A stretch of 64,000 nucleotides of DNA from Ustulina deusta (lineage: Eukaryota > Ascomycota > Sordariomycetes > Xylariales > Xylariaceae): positions 248,001 through 312,000 of the forward strand of contig JAJNNX010000005.1 in the NCBI GenBank assembly GCA_023159155.1, given 5' to 3'. The position numbers and the translations under genes are program-made. Under the pieces are notes generated by a model. It had not been told where the DNA came from. It made no database searches and was given only the letters and a program-made list of their open reading frames with translations. Every line of letters starts with the position of its first letter. Position 1 is the stretch's first letter. Positions 13,098 to 24,831 of this stretch are shown here, one piece after another.

Positions 13098-15451
13098 CTA
13101 GTCACGCATACCCCAGTTCGGCTTCAGCGTAGTGTTCAAGGCAGTCTGCGTGAAGACTGTATCGCCCGGCAGACGGCTAACTCGCCCGGCGCCGGCACGG
13201 AGCGCATTCAGACCAGCGCCAGATATACCACTATGCATGCTGCGAACACTGCCCGTCTCACTCATCATCTCGGGGTCCTTGAACCGACGTGGTGGCGCAA
13301 AGTCAAGGCCAGTGAAGGTGCTAGATTTGCGTAGCAAATGCCTGTACAATATTAGTATTGTCACATGTGCCGGGTTACATAGAATACTTACGGGCTCGGC
13401 AGTGCCGGCGTGTCGTCGAAGGCGCTAACCAGTGGCGAATGGACAGGTGTGTTGACCCTGTATGGAAGGCGCTCGCCGAGAGGGCTTTGAGATCGGCCGG
13501 CTGCTTGATCTTTGAATGAGGGAGGAGGTGCGAAGTCGATCGCGCCCGTGATGGCAAACGAATCATCTTTCAGTTTAGACGGAGCTGGCAAGGAGTTGAG
13601 AGCGGCAGGGGGGGGCATGGGCTTCTTCGGTTGCCCGCCGAAGCGAGGATTGGAAGCTGACGAGCCCGGTCGCGGACTCCTAGGGCCCCATCCGCGACCT
13701 GACATCATTGATCCGGCTCTTGGTCTGCCTGGAGGACCACCGGGCATAGGAGCACCTCCATGAGGACCCCGAGGACCTGGGGGGCTACGTGGCCCGGGTC
13801 CGGGCATTGGACGTCGGTTGTTCGGGGGTGGTGTCATAGCACGGCGAGTAACTGGCTGAGCATATGGCATGACAAAGGCATTCGTATCAGGATCAAAGTA
13901 GGCGGTTTCGCCCGCGTAGCCCGCATCGTAGTCTTCGTAGTATCCCCCTTGCTGTGGTTGCGGCGTCGGCATCGGGGGCCGATTTTGGTCGGCCTTGCTA
14001 TCATCGAAGTATTCCTTGTAAAATGAACGGATGCGATTGGCTCGGAATTCAGGATCCTCTGATTCAAGAAAATCATCAGGGGGCAGAGGTCTAAGGCCGA
14101 CAGACAGCCTCCGGTTGTCTTTGTTGGGTACACCTAAGCCGGCCGAGTGTGGGTGAACCTGCTCATCGTTGACTGACATATGAAGCTCATCGTCATCTCG
14201 ATACGAGCTGAATCGGTTGTCGTCGAATTGTAGGTGATCGGCATAGCTTTGGTACTCTTCAATAGTGCTCGGGGCATTGATCACCGGCATCGACTCCTTG
14301 CGTGGCGGCCGGACAACCGTTGGCACACCCTTGAGCTCAGAACCTTGGGAACTTGCTGAGGCTTGAGACATATGACGATCTATAATACCCAGACCAGTAG
14401 GATGACTCTGGCTATTAGATTCAACCCGAGGCAGTGAATCCCTCTCATTAATAATCTCAGCAACCATGGACAGAGGCCCTTCCTTTACCTCCACGGATGA
14501 AGAACGAGAATTTGGTGGCGCTGGCTTGCGAGTCGCTGAAGTAGCGACAGCTGCAGGCTCTTGAATCTCAGGAACTTGAGCAATTCCAGGTCCGTCGTCA
14601 ACAAATCGGAACTCATTCTTAGGTGGGATTGAAGGCATCTCTGCCTGTTGGCCTTGGGAAGAGAAACGGGGGTGGGCAACAGGAAGTGGTGACTGTAAAG
14701 GAGATGCCGGGAGCTCTCTCTGCGGAGGACGAGGCATATCGCCACTGGGACGCGTTTTGGCTGTATAGATGGACGACGTCCTGGTAGCAGGTCCTCGTTT
14801 GAAGGAACGCAATGAACCAACATCGCTATTAGCATACTCCGCAACGGGTCGATAGGGGTCATCAGCGTGGTGCAGAGTTTTGGCGAGAGAGTTGAATGAT
14901 TCTCTGGAGTTGTGTAGGTTAGGCGGGAGAAGGTAAGGGCTGGAGAGGTTCATATCCATCGACAGCTGGGCTTTGTGATTCATATCCTTCTCCTTGCCAA
15001 AGAAGGCACTTTTTCTTTTGCTGCCTTTCGGATGCATCGTCTCCTGCAGTCCAAAATCCATCGATTTAAACTTGCTCGCTGCTTCTTCACGTCTCCGCCT
15101 CAACACACCTTTCCGAGCAAAATATGCCAACGCGATGATAGCAGCAACTAGAGGAATTCTACAAACCTGTTAGCCAGCGCGAGTCGGAGGTGCTTCTTAG
15201 GGTACTAACACGACACTGATGACGATTGTCGTCGTGCTGTTGTCGGTCGACGGCTTCTCATTCAGATTGTTCTCTCGGGCTACAATTCGCACGACATTAT
15301 CTGCCGGTTGTAGCGGCTCGTGTGTCCCCAGATCTAGAGCCTCCACCTGACCCCTCTCGTCCAGCTCGAGCAGCGGCCGCCGGGAATGTAAGTGGTGGCC
15401 ATGGCCGTGGCCATGAATGTGTCGATGAACCATCGTTCTCATCGCACTCAT
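13098..15451 (-). CDS. Conserved-type single-pass membrane protein with His/Gly-rich N-terminus, unknown function
   Basis: Exons 15451-15210, 15158-13392 and 13341-13098 give 750 aa, with introns of 51 nt (GTTAGT...TAG) and 50 nt (GTAAGT...CAG) and good CTAAC/CTAAT branch sites. The first intron falls inside the only transmembrane segment (about residues 74-95), and splicing creates the uninterrupted helix IVISVVIPLVAAIIALAYFA. Before it is a short N-terminal domain with an alternating His-Gly stretch (HGHGHGHH) that could bind metal. After it comes a basic RKGVLRRRREEA stop-transfer and a long, probably disordered Pro/Ser/Arg-rich cytoplasmic region. Two short repeats share the pattern FAPPxxFKD: one near the end of exon 2 (IDFAPPPSFKD) and one in exon 3 (LDFAPPRRFKD). 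They may be docking motifs. I do not recognise the family; the function is unknown. Confidence 0.8.
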
Positions 15452-17205
15452 GAGGCCTAACCTAACTAAGCAATGAGGCAGATAGGCCCAGTTAGGTGCA
15501 TCAAGTCGTTCGAGGCGTGATATAAACGACGGGTAAGGTCGGGATTCAGGCCAAAATTAAGCACTCGTTTGAGTTCGGTTGACAGTGATCGTTGAGGTCG
15601 TTATCCGCGGTGGTAAGCAACACAAAAATCACACAATTTTCAAATTGATTAGGTCGTAACGCCGAACGCTGACACGCTGATCGAATGATGGACTGGGGTG
15701 AGTCTCGAAAAAGAACGACTTGCAAGTTGGATTGAAAGAATGGCACGCCCGCTGGCAGGCAGTTGGGCTTGACGACCTATTGTCGAACGACTACTAGACT
15801 TCCGAACAGTGAAGTGCGAGAAGAAGAGGGTGAAAGAAGAGAAAGAAAGGCGAACGAGACCAAGGAGAGAGTTAACAGACGAAGTTGCCGCAAGTCCCTT
15901 GTACCTGAGACCCAGTCCCTTGTTCCGCTGGCGCCGGGGGGAGGTTCAAGAAGCCAGCCAGCGAATGAAAATCTAATGTCCTGTAGTGTAGGGGGGAAAT
16001 GAAAGAAGGGGGTGTGGAGGCTTGAACGTCCGTGGGCGAATGGAATCAGGATTTCAGGACCACACAGGATGAAGAGCACTGTCTGCGCATCCCGACCCTC
16101 CAGCCTTTACGCTGCACAGTACAGAATTGCAGGAGATGGTAACAAAGTGGTGTGACCCAATGGTGGCTTGTTCTCTTCTAGCACTGTAAATCTGGGAGAT
16201 TTGCACCGTTGGAAGAAAAACCACACTAATGCAGGAACTCTGCACAATCATACTGTATCTAGACATGGATCATGGATAGAGCTGCTCGGAGATTCCAGCT
16301 GGGGCTTGTTTCTTGTTTGCAGAACTAGTCCTGAATGCGATTAGACGAAGACCGCAGGAAGCCCCTTTTCTGCACTCGAGCTGTCGTATACATTAAAAAA
16401 AGAATATCTGTGTAACTACTAATTAAAGATGTAGCGTAGGTAGGTAGATTGTTTGCGTTAGGGGTAGAATTCAGGCTTGGGGATGAGAACTCTTGCTTGA
16501 AACCATAATGCTTCCACACAGGAATCACAGATTTTGCGAGCCAATCCGCCTGTACTATGTTGACCCTTACCAAGCCGTAGGTTTTGATGCTGCCCATGTC
16601 ATACCCTCAATCTTTGTGGTGGTCAATAAGCCTAAAAGCCTCAGCAGTTGTAACATCGCACGAGATGAATGCCCTCTTTGGATCACATTACTATATAGAA
16701 CCTTAAATAGACGTAGATGTCCGTCATCTCAGGCACATAATGACAAGTGCCCTCATCTGTACTAAAGAAAGCGTCGTCTCAAACTGCCGAGATAAAGGTA
16801 CAGTAGGTAGATCGATTTTTAGAGTGGGGTGCATCAAGCCACCTGCCGCGGCAAGCCCAATAACAAATAGATGTACACTATGGGTAGGCTAGGTTAGTGA
16901 CCAGTTCTCTGCTTCACGATGCAGTTGTAGAATAAAGTCCTATTGCTAGTAATTTTGCCGCCCTCAGCGAACGAAAAGGCTGCCCGGATTTCAGAATGAG
17001 GTATAGTAGTTGCAGTTTTATTCGCTTGAATAGCGCGAGAAATCGCCTTCTTTAGCCGATTCAAGTAGACCTTGATCTACTATAGTAGGTTAGCTTGCAT
17101 CTTATCTTCTAGTATATTATTACCATCATTATTCTTATGCATCATATAGTTCATTCGAGTTACACGTGCCTGCCACCTAGGTATGTCGAACCGACCAGCT
17201 CCCTG
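15452..17205. other. Intergenic region
   Basis: Contains the promoter of the 13.1-15.5 kb gene (an AG-rich stretch at 15810-15870) and the 3' side of the helicase gene. No gene recognised; small ORFs lack domains. TAGGTAGGTAG-type motifs occur near 16437 and 16803. Confidence 0.55.
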
Positions 17206-19259
17206 TCATCGTGGTTTGGTCTGATAAAACCCGGATGAGTATTCGAGCAACCAAGTCTTCTCGATTTTGGTGATGTCCCGGATGAAGGTCTTGTTGCCTG
17301 TTTCCATGACTTCGTGGAATATAACCCAATCAGTTTTTCGATTGAACATTAAGGAGCTAGGATGAGCATATAGAACAGTCCCGCCTTCGACGTTCCGGTA
17401 GCTCCCATCGGGTTGCATTTTCGCGGCATGGGCAAAATAACCTGCCGTGAGACATCTGCGAACTTGGTCCGCTCTTCCCTCGCGTGGTGCTTTGAGGCTT
17501 TCGTCTATACTGATACCAAATCGCTCCAGATAGCGTTTCAATTGCCCGCGTATACTCACAGCTCGAGTCAACGCTTTGAAGTTGAGGTGATTCTCGTGAC
17601 AGAATCGTGATTCCTTCTTCCCCTTTGTCACAAATGCTTGATAGACATTGAGGAGCGTCAGGTGATCCCCCTCTTCGGCAGCAAATTTACGCCTGGCAGA
17701 CTCCATTTGCTTCTTGCCTCCATCTTGTTGAACCCATATAGTACCGCCAAGGCTCGTCATGGCCGCTATCGTGAGAACCTCGTTTATACAGTCAAAAGAA
17801 GGTGCACTCAAAAGTGTCTTCGCCATCATCGGCTCAACGGCGAGCTCCGCCATTCGCATGCCCAGCGGCCGCGTTAGTTTCGAGTATTCGTCAAGGGCAC
17901 CCAAAGAATATAGCAACTCCGTTGCTTTGATCATAAGCTCTGCAGGGGGCGGTGTGAGATATTCGAATCGAACAACATTGTCAATCCCAAGTGCTTTGAG
18001 TTGAAGAATGAAAGGGGCAAGATTTGATCTTTGGATTTCTGGCGGATTGGTATCAGGAAGAGATTTATATGCATCCTCAGTGAAGAGTCGGAAGCACTTT
18101 CCCGGCTTGGTGCGACCTGCTCTACCCGCCCTCTGTGCTGCTGACGCTTTCGATACCGGAGTGGCTGTTAAGGATTCTATGCCGGTCCTGGGATCAAAGG
18201 CTCTGAGTTTTACAAAGCCCGAATCAATAACGTAGACAATGCCATCAATCGTCACGGATGCTTCGGCAATATTGGTACTAAGTATTACTTTGCGTGTGTT
18301 TTCGGGCGGTGCGTCAAACACATACATCTGCTGTTCTGTCGTCAGGCCCGCATAAAGGGGCAGAGGCAGGAGTGATTGCGCCCCTGATTGAAGATTGATT
18401 GACCGTTCGGCGATAGTCTGAACAGCGGTATCGATCTCTTCCCGGCCGGTGAGGAAAACAAGGATATCGCCATCCGGCTCGGTATTATGGATCTCGAAGA
18501 CAGTGGAGACCACCTTTTCAAGATAATCCTCTGTTGGGGATTCTAGATACAGCACGTCAACAGGATACATCCTACCTTTGAGGCTGATTATTGCTCCGAT
18601 TTGATTGGCTTTATCGCCCGCGGACTCCTGGTCTTCAGAGGATTCGGAGAAGAACTTTAGAAATTCTTCGGCCTGGAGTGTGGCACTGCTGATGATTATG
18701 CGGAGTTCTGGCCTGCGCTTCCGAATTTTCTTCAAGAGTCCGAGGAGGATGTCGGTACTTATAGACCTTTCATGAGCCTCGTCAACCATGATGACAGAGT
18801 AACGGGAAAGTAAAGGATCCACCAGGGCTTCGCGAATGAGAAGTCCATCAGTTAAGAACTTGATGCGCGTAGCAGCAGAAGTGACGTCTTCAAATCGAAT
18901 AGAGTAACCAACTTCCTTGCCTAGCTCACAGCCATATTCTTCGGCTACCCTAATGGCCACGGTCGTAGCAGCCACCCGTCGAGGCTGTATACTGTTAGAG
19001 AAGGCATGGTATGAGGGTGGGCGGATAAGAAATATACCTGAGTAACGCCTATTAATTTTCCTTCGGCACACCAGCCTGCATGTTCAAGAAACTGGGGAAT
19101 TTGAGTTGTCTTTCCCGAGCCAGTCTGTCCGACAACGATTGCGACAGGGAATTTCTCTATGAGATAGAGCAAACTGTCGTGATGTTTGGTGATGGGGAGA
19201 AGCGCGGCAGGTTTATGCAGAGCTGGAATGAAGCTCGAGCCCAGGTCGAAGTCTGCCAT
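17206..19259 (-). CDS. DHX35: DEAH-box RNA helicase, DHX35 orthologue
   Basis: Exons 19259-19038 and 18984-17206 (53-nt phase 0 intron) give 666 aa, close to the roughly 700 aa usual for the family. All DEAH helicase motifs are visible: motif I GQTGSGKT (44-51), motif Ia PRRVAA right after the splice, motif II DEAH (142-145), motif III SAT (174-176), a TxxEE-type motif, and motif VI QRAGRAGR. HA2 and OB-fold regions follow to the end. Agreement with human DHX35 is strong along the whole length (LTDGLL, VDEAHER, NLAPFILQLKALGIDNV, EEGDHLTLLN), which separates it from Prp43, Prp22 and Prp2. DHX35 is an ATP-dependent helicase recovered with catalytic spliceosomes; budding yeast lacks it. It is expected in the nucleus. 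I see nothing abnormal. Confidence 0.95.
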
Positions 19260-20183
19260 GGCCAGAACTCCAGGACTCGCCTGGTATTATATTATGATGT
19301 CGCAATCTTATAAGGCCGATTCTTCAGTTTTGTCATCATGGACGTAACTTGAGACCGCGTGGACTTTCCGTAAGGCAACATCATGCCGAGGCGGTACGGA
19401 TTTAGGTCATGAAATCTGACCGGAGGTACTTACCTAACTCCGAGGTAGGTTTTCCTATCCTGTTCTGTAATAGGTCCGCTAGCTAAGATATGCTGCTTTT
19501 AGCCGGAGCTTAGCCGAGCTTAGCCTGAGGTATGTACCTCTTAATTTTATATAGTTAAGCTAAAAATAAATAATTTTGTATCATGGTACCTACAGGTACT
19601 ACGGGAAGGTGCAACTTCGCTCTTCACATTAGGTAGAAGATAACAGCGCAAATGCTATGTACGTTGATATCGGTCATGAATATTAAATGGAACCCCCCAA
19701 ATTGTAACATAATAGGTATTCGCGGACACTGTATTTTCAAGCGCTTTGCGTTTCTGAATTATCCGAAACTTATGAAGATTAGCAAAAACAGGGTTCCCGA
19801 CTCGGAAACGAAGCTATATGTATATGCCTCGGCATGCTAACAGCTTCCCTCTTGTTTCACTCGCTGTTAACACAGCAACAAACAACCTTTCGCGTTGTCT
19901 AATCGAGACACGCCAGCATCATCGTTATGACCACGTCGACACAATCCTCGTTAGTTCGAAATCGTACCATCGCTATGACATGGCGAACCGGATCAAGTAG
20001 GTAATCTTGGCGACATAGCTTCTGCCTTGATCGCGAGAGTAGGTAGCTACAAGATCGCATTCTCTGCCTGAATGAGTGACAAAAGAAACGATCATGCCAA
20101 GTCCTAAGGACTATGCTTGTTGAGCATCATGTTGTCCAGGCAGACATGCGTAGGAGTAAGCGGGTAGGACCGGTTTAGGGCTG
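19260..20183. other. Intergenic region at the left edge of the accessory island
   Basis: Promoter of the helicase gene, then AT-rich DNA with TAGGTA-type motifs near 19430-19450. No gene recognised. Confidence 0.5.
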
Positions 20184-21856
20184 GTGAGAGCTATTTATAA
20201 GATGAGCCAACAACCGACGACCGGGGCGACCAGCTCATCATCTGGACGAAAACGCAATTTCCGTCATCGGCACGACTCGGCGCCGTCAAATCTATACCCA
20301 CGATCTACCGGACTATCACACAAGCGAATCATGAGCAGTAGCAATCCATTTGCGAAGCCGGTCAACTCTCGGACGCCTGAGAAATCTTGCCTCGCCGTTT
20401 TAGCACCGTCCGATGACCAGAATGCCCCGATCAAGCTAACACTCATTGATGCTGATCTGAAAGACACGTCCTACGAATGCTGACCGGACCCTGTGCTGGC
20501 TCGGCCCCGAGACGGAATTGACCGCGAAGGCGTTTGGTGTTGTTCATGACATGGCGAACCAATTGAGCCAAGCATGTCTACACGTCAATTTGCCGCTAGA
20601 CGCCGGGCTCGCTCGCGTGACCATCAAGTAGATGGAGGGCATCAGGGTGAAATTGAACGAATCCGAGTTTCCGGCCCTCGTGGGTTTCGACTTCCAGATA
20701 TGGAACACGCTCTACGACATCTTCGGGTCACCCTACTGGAGCTCCGTCTGGTGCGTCCTCGTGCTCGCCAAGGCAGTCATTATCGTCTGCGGGCGCAGCA
20801 ACATATCCTGGCTTAACTACGTCGGCGCGTCTCGAGCATTGCCGTTTTTGCAGATGAAATACAACAGTCTTCCGTTGCTACCCAAAGTCGGGAAGGCTTT
20901 CACCATCATCCATTCGATCGAGATCGCGGAGCGCCGGCGCCGGCTGGGCGACGCCATCGAGCTGTTTCCCATGATACAGACGGCTCGAGGCTTTTAGGTG
21001 GCGCAGGACCCTAGGGATTATATCTTCTCCATGATTCCGATATCTACACCCTCGGACCGCGCCAAGTTCCACAACGCCGGCTGCCAGCCTCTACCTCAAA
21101 TCGACTACTCCAAACCCATGCAGGATGTCTTCATCGACGCGGTGCGTTACACTGTGCTCGATCGGTAAGACCTGTTAGTGTAGTTCGGCAAACGCCCGCC
21201 TTGTGCGAAGCGCGTTAAGGACCTTCCCACATGGGTGCCCGATTTTAGTGCCGGTGAGCCCCCGGGCCATTGTATTGACCGGGAAAATGGTCTACGTCAA
21301 TGGTGGGAGACGGTTTTTTAGAACCGCCGAAGGTCGGTTCGGAATGACGGCCGTCGAAGACGTCATCTGCGTCGACCCGAGCCTTGATGCCGAGGAGCGC
21401 ACGGCACGGGGGCTGGGTGATGAGGGTGATATCCAGAACATGACGAGACTGCTGGCTGACCCGATGGCCCAAATGCTGATGGGTGGTTTTCAAGAAGATC
21501 TAGATTAAAATGACCTGGCCTTGGCGAATGTTTGGGCTCAAGCTAAGCGGGGTGAATTACCCTTTCAACAAAAGGATCAACTTAGCGAACAAGGAGGAGT
21601 TACGAAGGGCGATATCGTTGTCGCGCTTATCGGCGGCTTCTTTCCCTATATTCTCCGACCACACAAAGAGGCTGTAGATGATGGCGCTTGTGAGGGTTCT
21701 TCGCAGCTCGCGTTGTCTGATTCCGCGTATGAGTTCGTCGGGGGCTGCTATCTTCATGGGACCATGAATGGCGAGGACTTCAAAGTTAAGTCTTTAGTCG
21801 GAACAACTCACTACAAAACCGATCTCTCCAAGATGATGGATATAAGCATAGCGTAA
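20184..21856 (+). pseudogene. Degenerate HET-domain (heterokaryon incompatibility) gene
   Basis: Fragments of one HET protein lie in order in three frames. Segment 1 (20184-20481) ends in PIKLTLIDADLKDTSYE, the usual approach to the HET core YEALSYxWG, but hits a stop at once. Segment 2 (about 20486-21170) resumes at TLCWLGPETE, normally some 60-70 residues later, so most of the HET core is deleted. It continues through WSSVWCV, VIIVCGRSNISW and DPRDYIFSM, with in-frame TAG codons at 20629-20631 and 20995-20997. Segment 3 (21203-21856) carries the conserved C-terminal pattern (RRFFRTAEGRFG, GDIVVALIGGFFPYILRP, FVGGCYLHGTMNGE) with a TAA at 21506-21508. HET proteins trigger cell death after fusion of unlike hyphae; this copy cannot make one. 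Some 3' interruptions could hide decayed introns, but the core deletion cannot. Confidence 0.85.
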
Positions 21857-22097
21857 TCTGGTGATAAACACCTTACGTTCCCTGCCTGGGATTTACGAAT
21901 ACATGACCCGGCGAACTCGGAGTCAGCCGTATGTTGCGATCATTCGCTCGCTTCCACTTGACATGCGTACTAAGCCTTAATTATTAACTTCCGATGAATA
22001 TTAACGGCGTTGACAGTTCCTACAGCTAGGTATCACAAGTCATGATGCTAGGGTCTAGGACTTAAGGTTAAAGGAAGGTTTCAAAGGAAGCTACCAA

Positions 22098-22390
22098 GTA
22101 GGCAGGTTAACAGGCAGATCGACAGTAAGTAAATCAACAGATTGACTAATAAGTAAAGAGGTCAGCAGATGCGTCAATAGGTAAGTGAACAAGTAGCCAC
22201 GTCGCCTGTAGGTAGGTTAAAAGGTATGCAATCAAGTTAATTTATTTATGTGTCGACCAACCTGTTGGTTACCTAATTACTGATCTACTTACCTCTTCTA
22301 ACCTACCTGCTGACTTATCTGCTGACCTACCTACTTGTTGATTTATCTGTTGATTTACCTACTATTGACCTGCCTGTTGAACCACTTACA
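22098..22390. repeat. Large imperfect inverted repeat (potential foldback)
   Basis: The left arm at about 22105-22180 and the right arm at about 22310-22383 are reverse complements with many mismatches. Shared blocks include AACAGGCAG, GTAAATCAACAGAT, GGTCAGCAGAT and GTC. The loop of about 130 nt contains further weaker complementary pieces (GTAGGTAGGTTA against TAACCTACCT). Both arms are built from short units such as AACAGRTNAAT and GGTAAGT. No transposase ORF or clear target-site duplication is visible. It could be a MITE-like foldback, an inverted duplication of simple repeats, or a transcribed hairpin. Confidence 0.7.
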
Positions 22391-22860
22391 GGGAAGCCTG
22401 CGATGTAATTGTTGACAACCGTCTACAAGCGGCCCAAGACCCTGCACTTTGTGTCGGTATACATGATGGCAGAAATGTTAGGGATAGAAAATGGTGGCCC
22501 TAGTGTTCGAAAAATACATAGGTACTCAGCATTAACAACATCAAGACAAAGCTTGGGATTATTAAGTCTGGGAAAGTGTGCGGATATCACGGATCCGAGA
22601 GAAATGCACGTTTAGAGCGCTTTGAAACAACACGATGTATTGTGTAGCAGGTAGAGCTGCCTGACTATGTCGAGCAAGTAAGAAGAAATGGCATATAGCA
22701 AATCTAGAGCCAAGCCGAACAAAGGGGGCATGTCTCCACAACACACTTCAGTGAGAGAGCTATCCTCTAGGACACTAAAGGGGGATGAATCCTTATGCTC
22801 TGTGCCTCTTTTCAGCCTCCCCCTTGCAACTGCCCGCGTAGTCGGGCCAGCACTCCTTTG
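22391..22860. other. Spacer between inverted repeat and PKS relic
   Basis: No gene recognised. Earlier parts of the polyketide synthase would be expected here, but I see no ketosynthase, acyltransferase, dehydratase or enoylreductase motif. Confidence 0.45.
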
Positions 22861-23846
22861 CCGCCCATCAAAGGATGCATTAACGCTACCATGGTTCTAC
22901 AGGTGCGTTTTATTTTCTTATAGACTTACTCAGGACTCCATCGAGGCGGCAGCTGTGAGAATGCTGTTGTTGTTGACGGTGCCTACATCAGGAACATGAC
23001 GCATGCGCAGTGGCCGAGCACCATTCGATCCAAAGTGAATACGAGCTGGAACCTGCACCAACTCTTGCCTCTCAATCTTGACTTCTTCATCCTGCTGTCT
23101 TCCATCGTGGGTATCTACGGCTCGCCCGGACAGAGTAACTATGCAGCCGGCTGTACCTTTCAAGACGCACTCGCACGCCACCGCACGGCAATAGGCCATC
23201 GCACCTCCGTCTCGCTCGACCTCGGCTGGATATGTGACGACGGCGTCGTCCGCGAGTTGGCCGACTACCAACGCCGCCTCGCGAGCACTGCCAACTTCAA
23301 CCCCGTGGCCACCGCCGACCTGTTGGCCCTGCTCGATCACTACTGCAACCCCGCGCTCCCGCCGCTCACGCTCGACCAGAGCCAGCTGCTCGTTGGCGCC
23401 TCGACGCCGAGGGAGGTGCGTGCCCGCGGCGGGGATACCTTCTGGCCATCACGGACGCGCCTGTTCTCCGGGTTCGACGTCGCGCAGGCGGTAGATGCAC
23501 CGGGGACCAATCCGTTTTCTTCTGCACGTCCCAACGAAGGAGGGGACGATGCCTCGCGGCTTTTTAGTCAGGCGGGCGACCCCGTGGGGCGCACCAAGGC
23601 GGTGGTGGCAGCGCTGAGGGCAAAGCTAGCCCGGGCCCTCGACGTCGAGATCGACGAGATCAACAGCGGCAGAGGCTTGGCTGACTATGGGGTAGACTCG
23701 CCGACGGCGGTAGAACTGAGAAACTGGATTCAGAGGGACTTTGGGGTGACTTAGGCTGTGTTTGAGATCATGCAGAGTGGCAAGACAATTGGGGATGTCG
23801 GGGTGTTAGTGGAGGACAAGAATAGGAATAATTCTCAATCGAGATA
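22861..23846 (+). pseudogene. 3' relic of a reducing polyketide synthase: partial ketoreductase plus acyl carrier protein
   Basis: PPIKGCINATMVLQ (22861-22902) matches the ketoreductase stretch that normally runs into DSxFxNMTxxxW. A 31-nt GTGCGT...CTCAG segment, shaped like an intron but shorter than usual fungal introns, then leads to GAC TCC ATC. About 44 extra bases next break the frame before NMTHAQW. From 22996 the frame is open: LDFFILLSSIVGIYGSPGQSNYAAG is the ketoreductase core with the Tyr of the NYAA motif. An acyl carrier domain follows with the phosphopantetheine serine in GVDSPTAVELRNW. A TAG at 23752-23754 cuts that domain before AVFEIM, which continues in frame to 23846. All upstream PKS domains are missing. 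The order KR-ACP at a C-terminus is typical of highly reducing fungal PKSs. The copy is non-functional. Confidence 0.85.
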
Positions 23847-24831
23847 ATCGGTGTTACTTAATTTACGTGGTAGTTAGACTTAGGTATCTAAACTTAGTTT
23901 TTCTTTCGACCTGAGCAAAAGCGGCGAGCGCGCTAATCCCAATTTATCATGCGCTAGAAATTTGGTAAAACTTAGAACCAACCTAAGACATTGTTAGCTT
24001 AAGTACCTAGGTTAGGTAGGCACTTACATACCTACCCGTGCGGACCCCTTTTGGGGACATGGTGGAACTGTATTTTTTTCAGGTCACTCTGCTAGATTTT
24101 TTGGTATGGTGTTACATATGTTGTACCTAAGTGTTGGGGCAATATAATGGCTAGCGGCTACTTTTGTATTACTCGGACTACATATTATATTTATGGCTGC
24201 AACTGCATTTTTTTGTTATAATATTCGAGCGGTCTTTACTTTTTATTTTTAACATTGTTATAACATTGTTTTATTTCTTAACATCACTTTTATTCTAACA
24301 GAGCACAGCTTAAAAAGGTTGGAACTAAAGTGTTTTGGCAGGGTAATGTTAGGCCAGCTGCCGAGTACAAGAACTACAACCTGTACCTAGTACCTAAGTC
24401 ACTTACAGTGCCTAATGTAACAGAGTGACCTAAAATGGGCCCCTCCCCTATAAGTACCTACTAGGTTAGTAGGTACCTAGTGTGCAGCTTTAGGTGCTTA
24501 CGGTACTTACTTTCTAGTACCTAGAGGTAGGTAGGAGATAGTAGCGCCTAGATTAGTGTGGCGCAGGCAAAGACGTGCGTCACCAGCTTAGCTTGAACGC
24601 TTTGAGACCTTCTGGATTGCCCCTCCTCCTTCGTAGGCAACTTCATATGCAAGGCCGTCATCCATACATGAACCTACCAAGGTACGGACTTGCATATGCG
24701 CAACTTTAACATTACCTGCCTCTGCCTCTCCTCCCGTCTTCGGCACAACCTACCTTCGACGATATCGCCTCCGCTTCTTCATCCGATCCCGATTTATATT
24801 TATCTGGTTGATTCATTTCACGTCCAACACG
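23847..24831. other. AT-rich spacer and promoter of the CUE gene
   Basis: The 23.86-24.3 kb part is clearly AT-rich with T-runs. TACCTA/TAGGTA motifs cluster at 24005-24035 and 24450-24540. The last 200 bases are pyrimidine-rich and probably form the core promoter and leader of the CUE-domain gene. No ORF of note. Confidence 0.5.

Noticed and set aside
22688..22999. 103-codon ORF overlapping the start of the PKS relic
   Set aside because: Only its 3' part, after the 31-nt pseudo-intron, corresponds to the KR (DSI); the rest is out of frame with the PKS signal.
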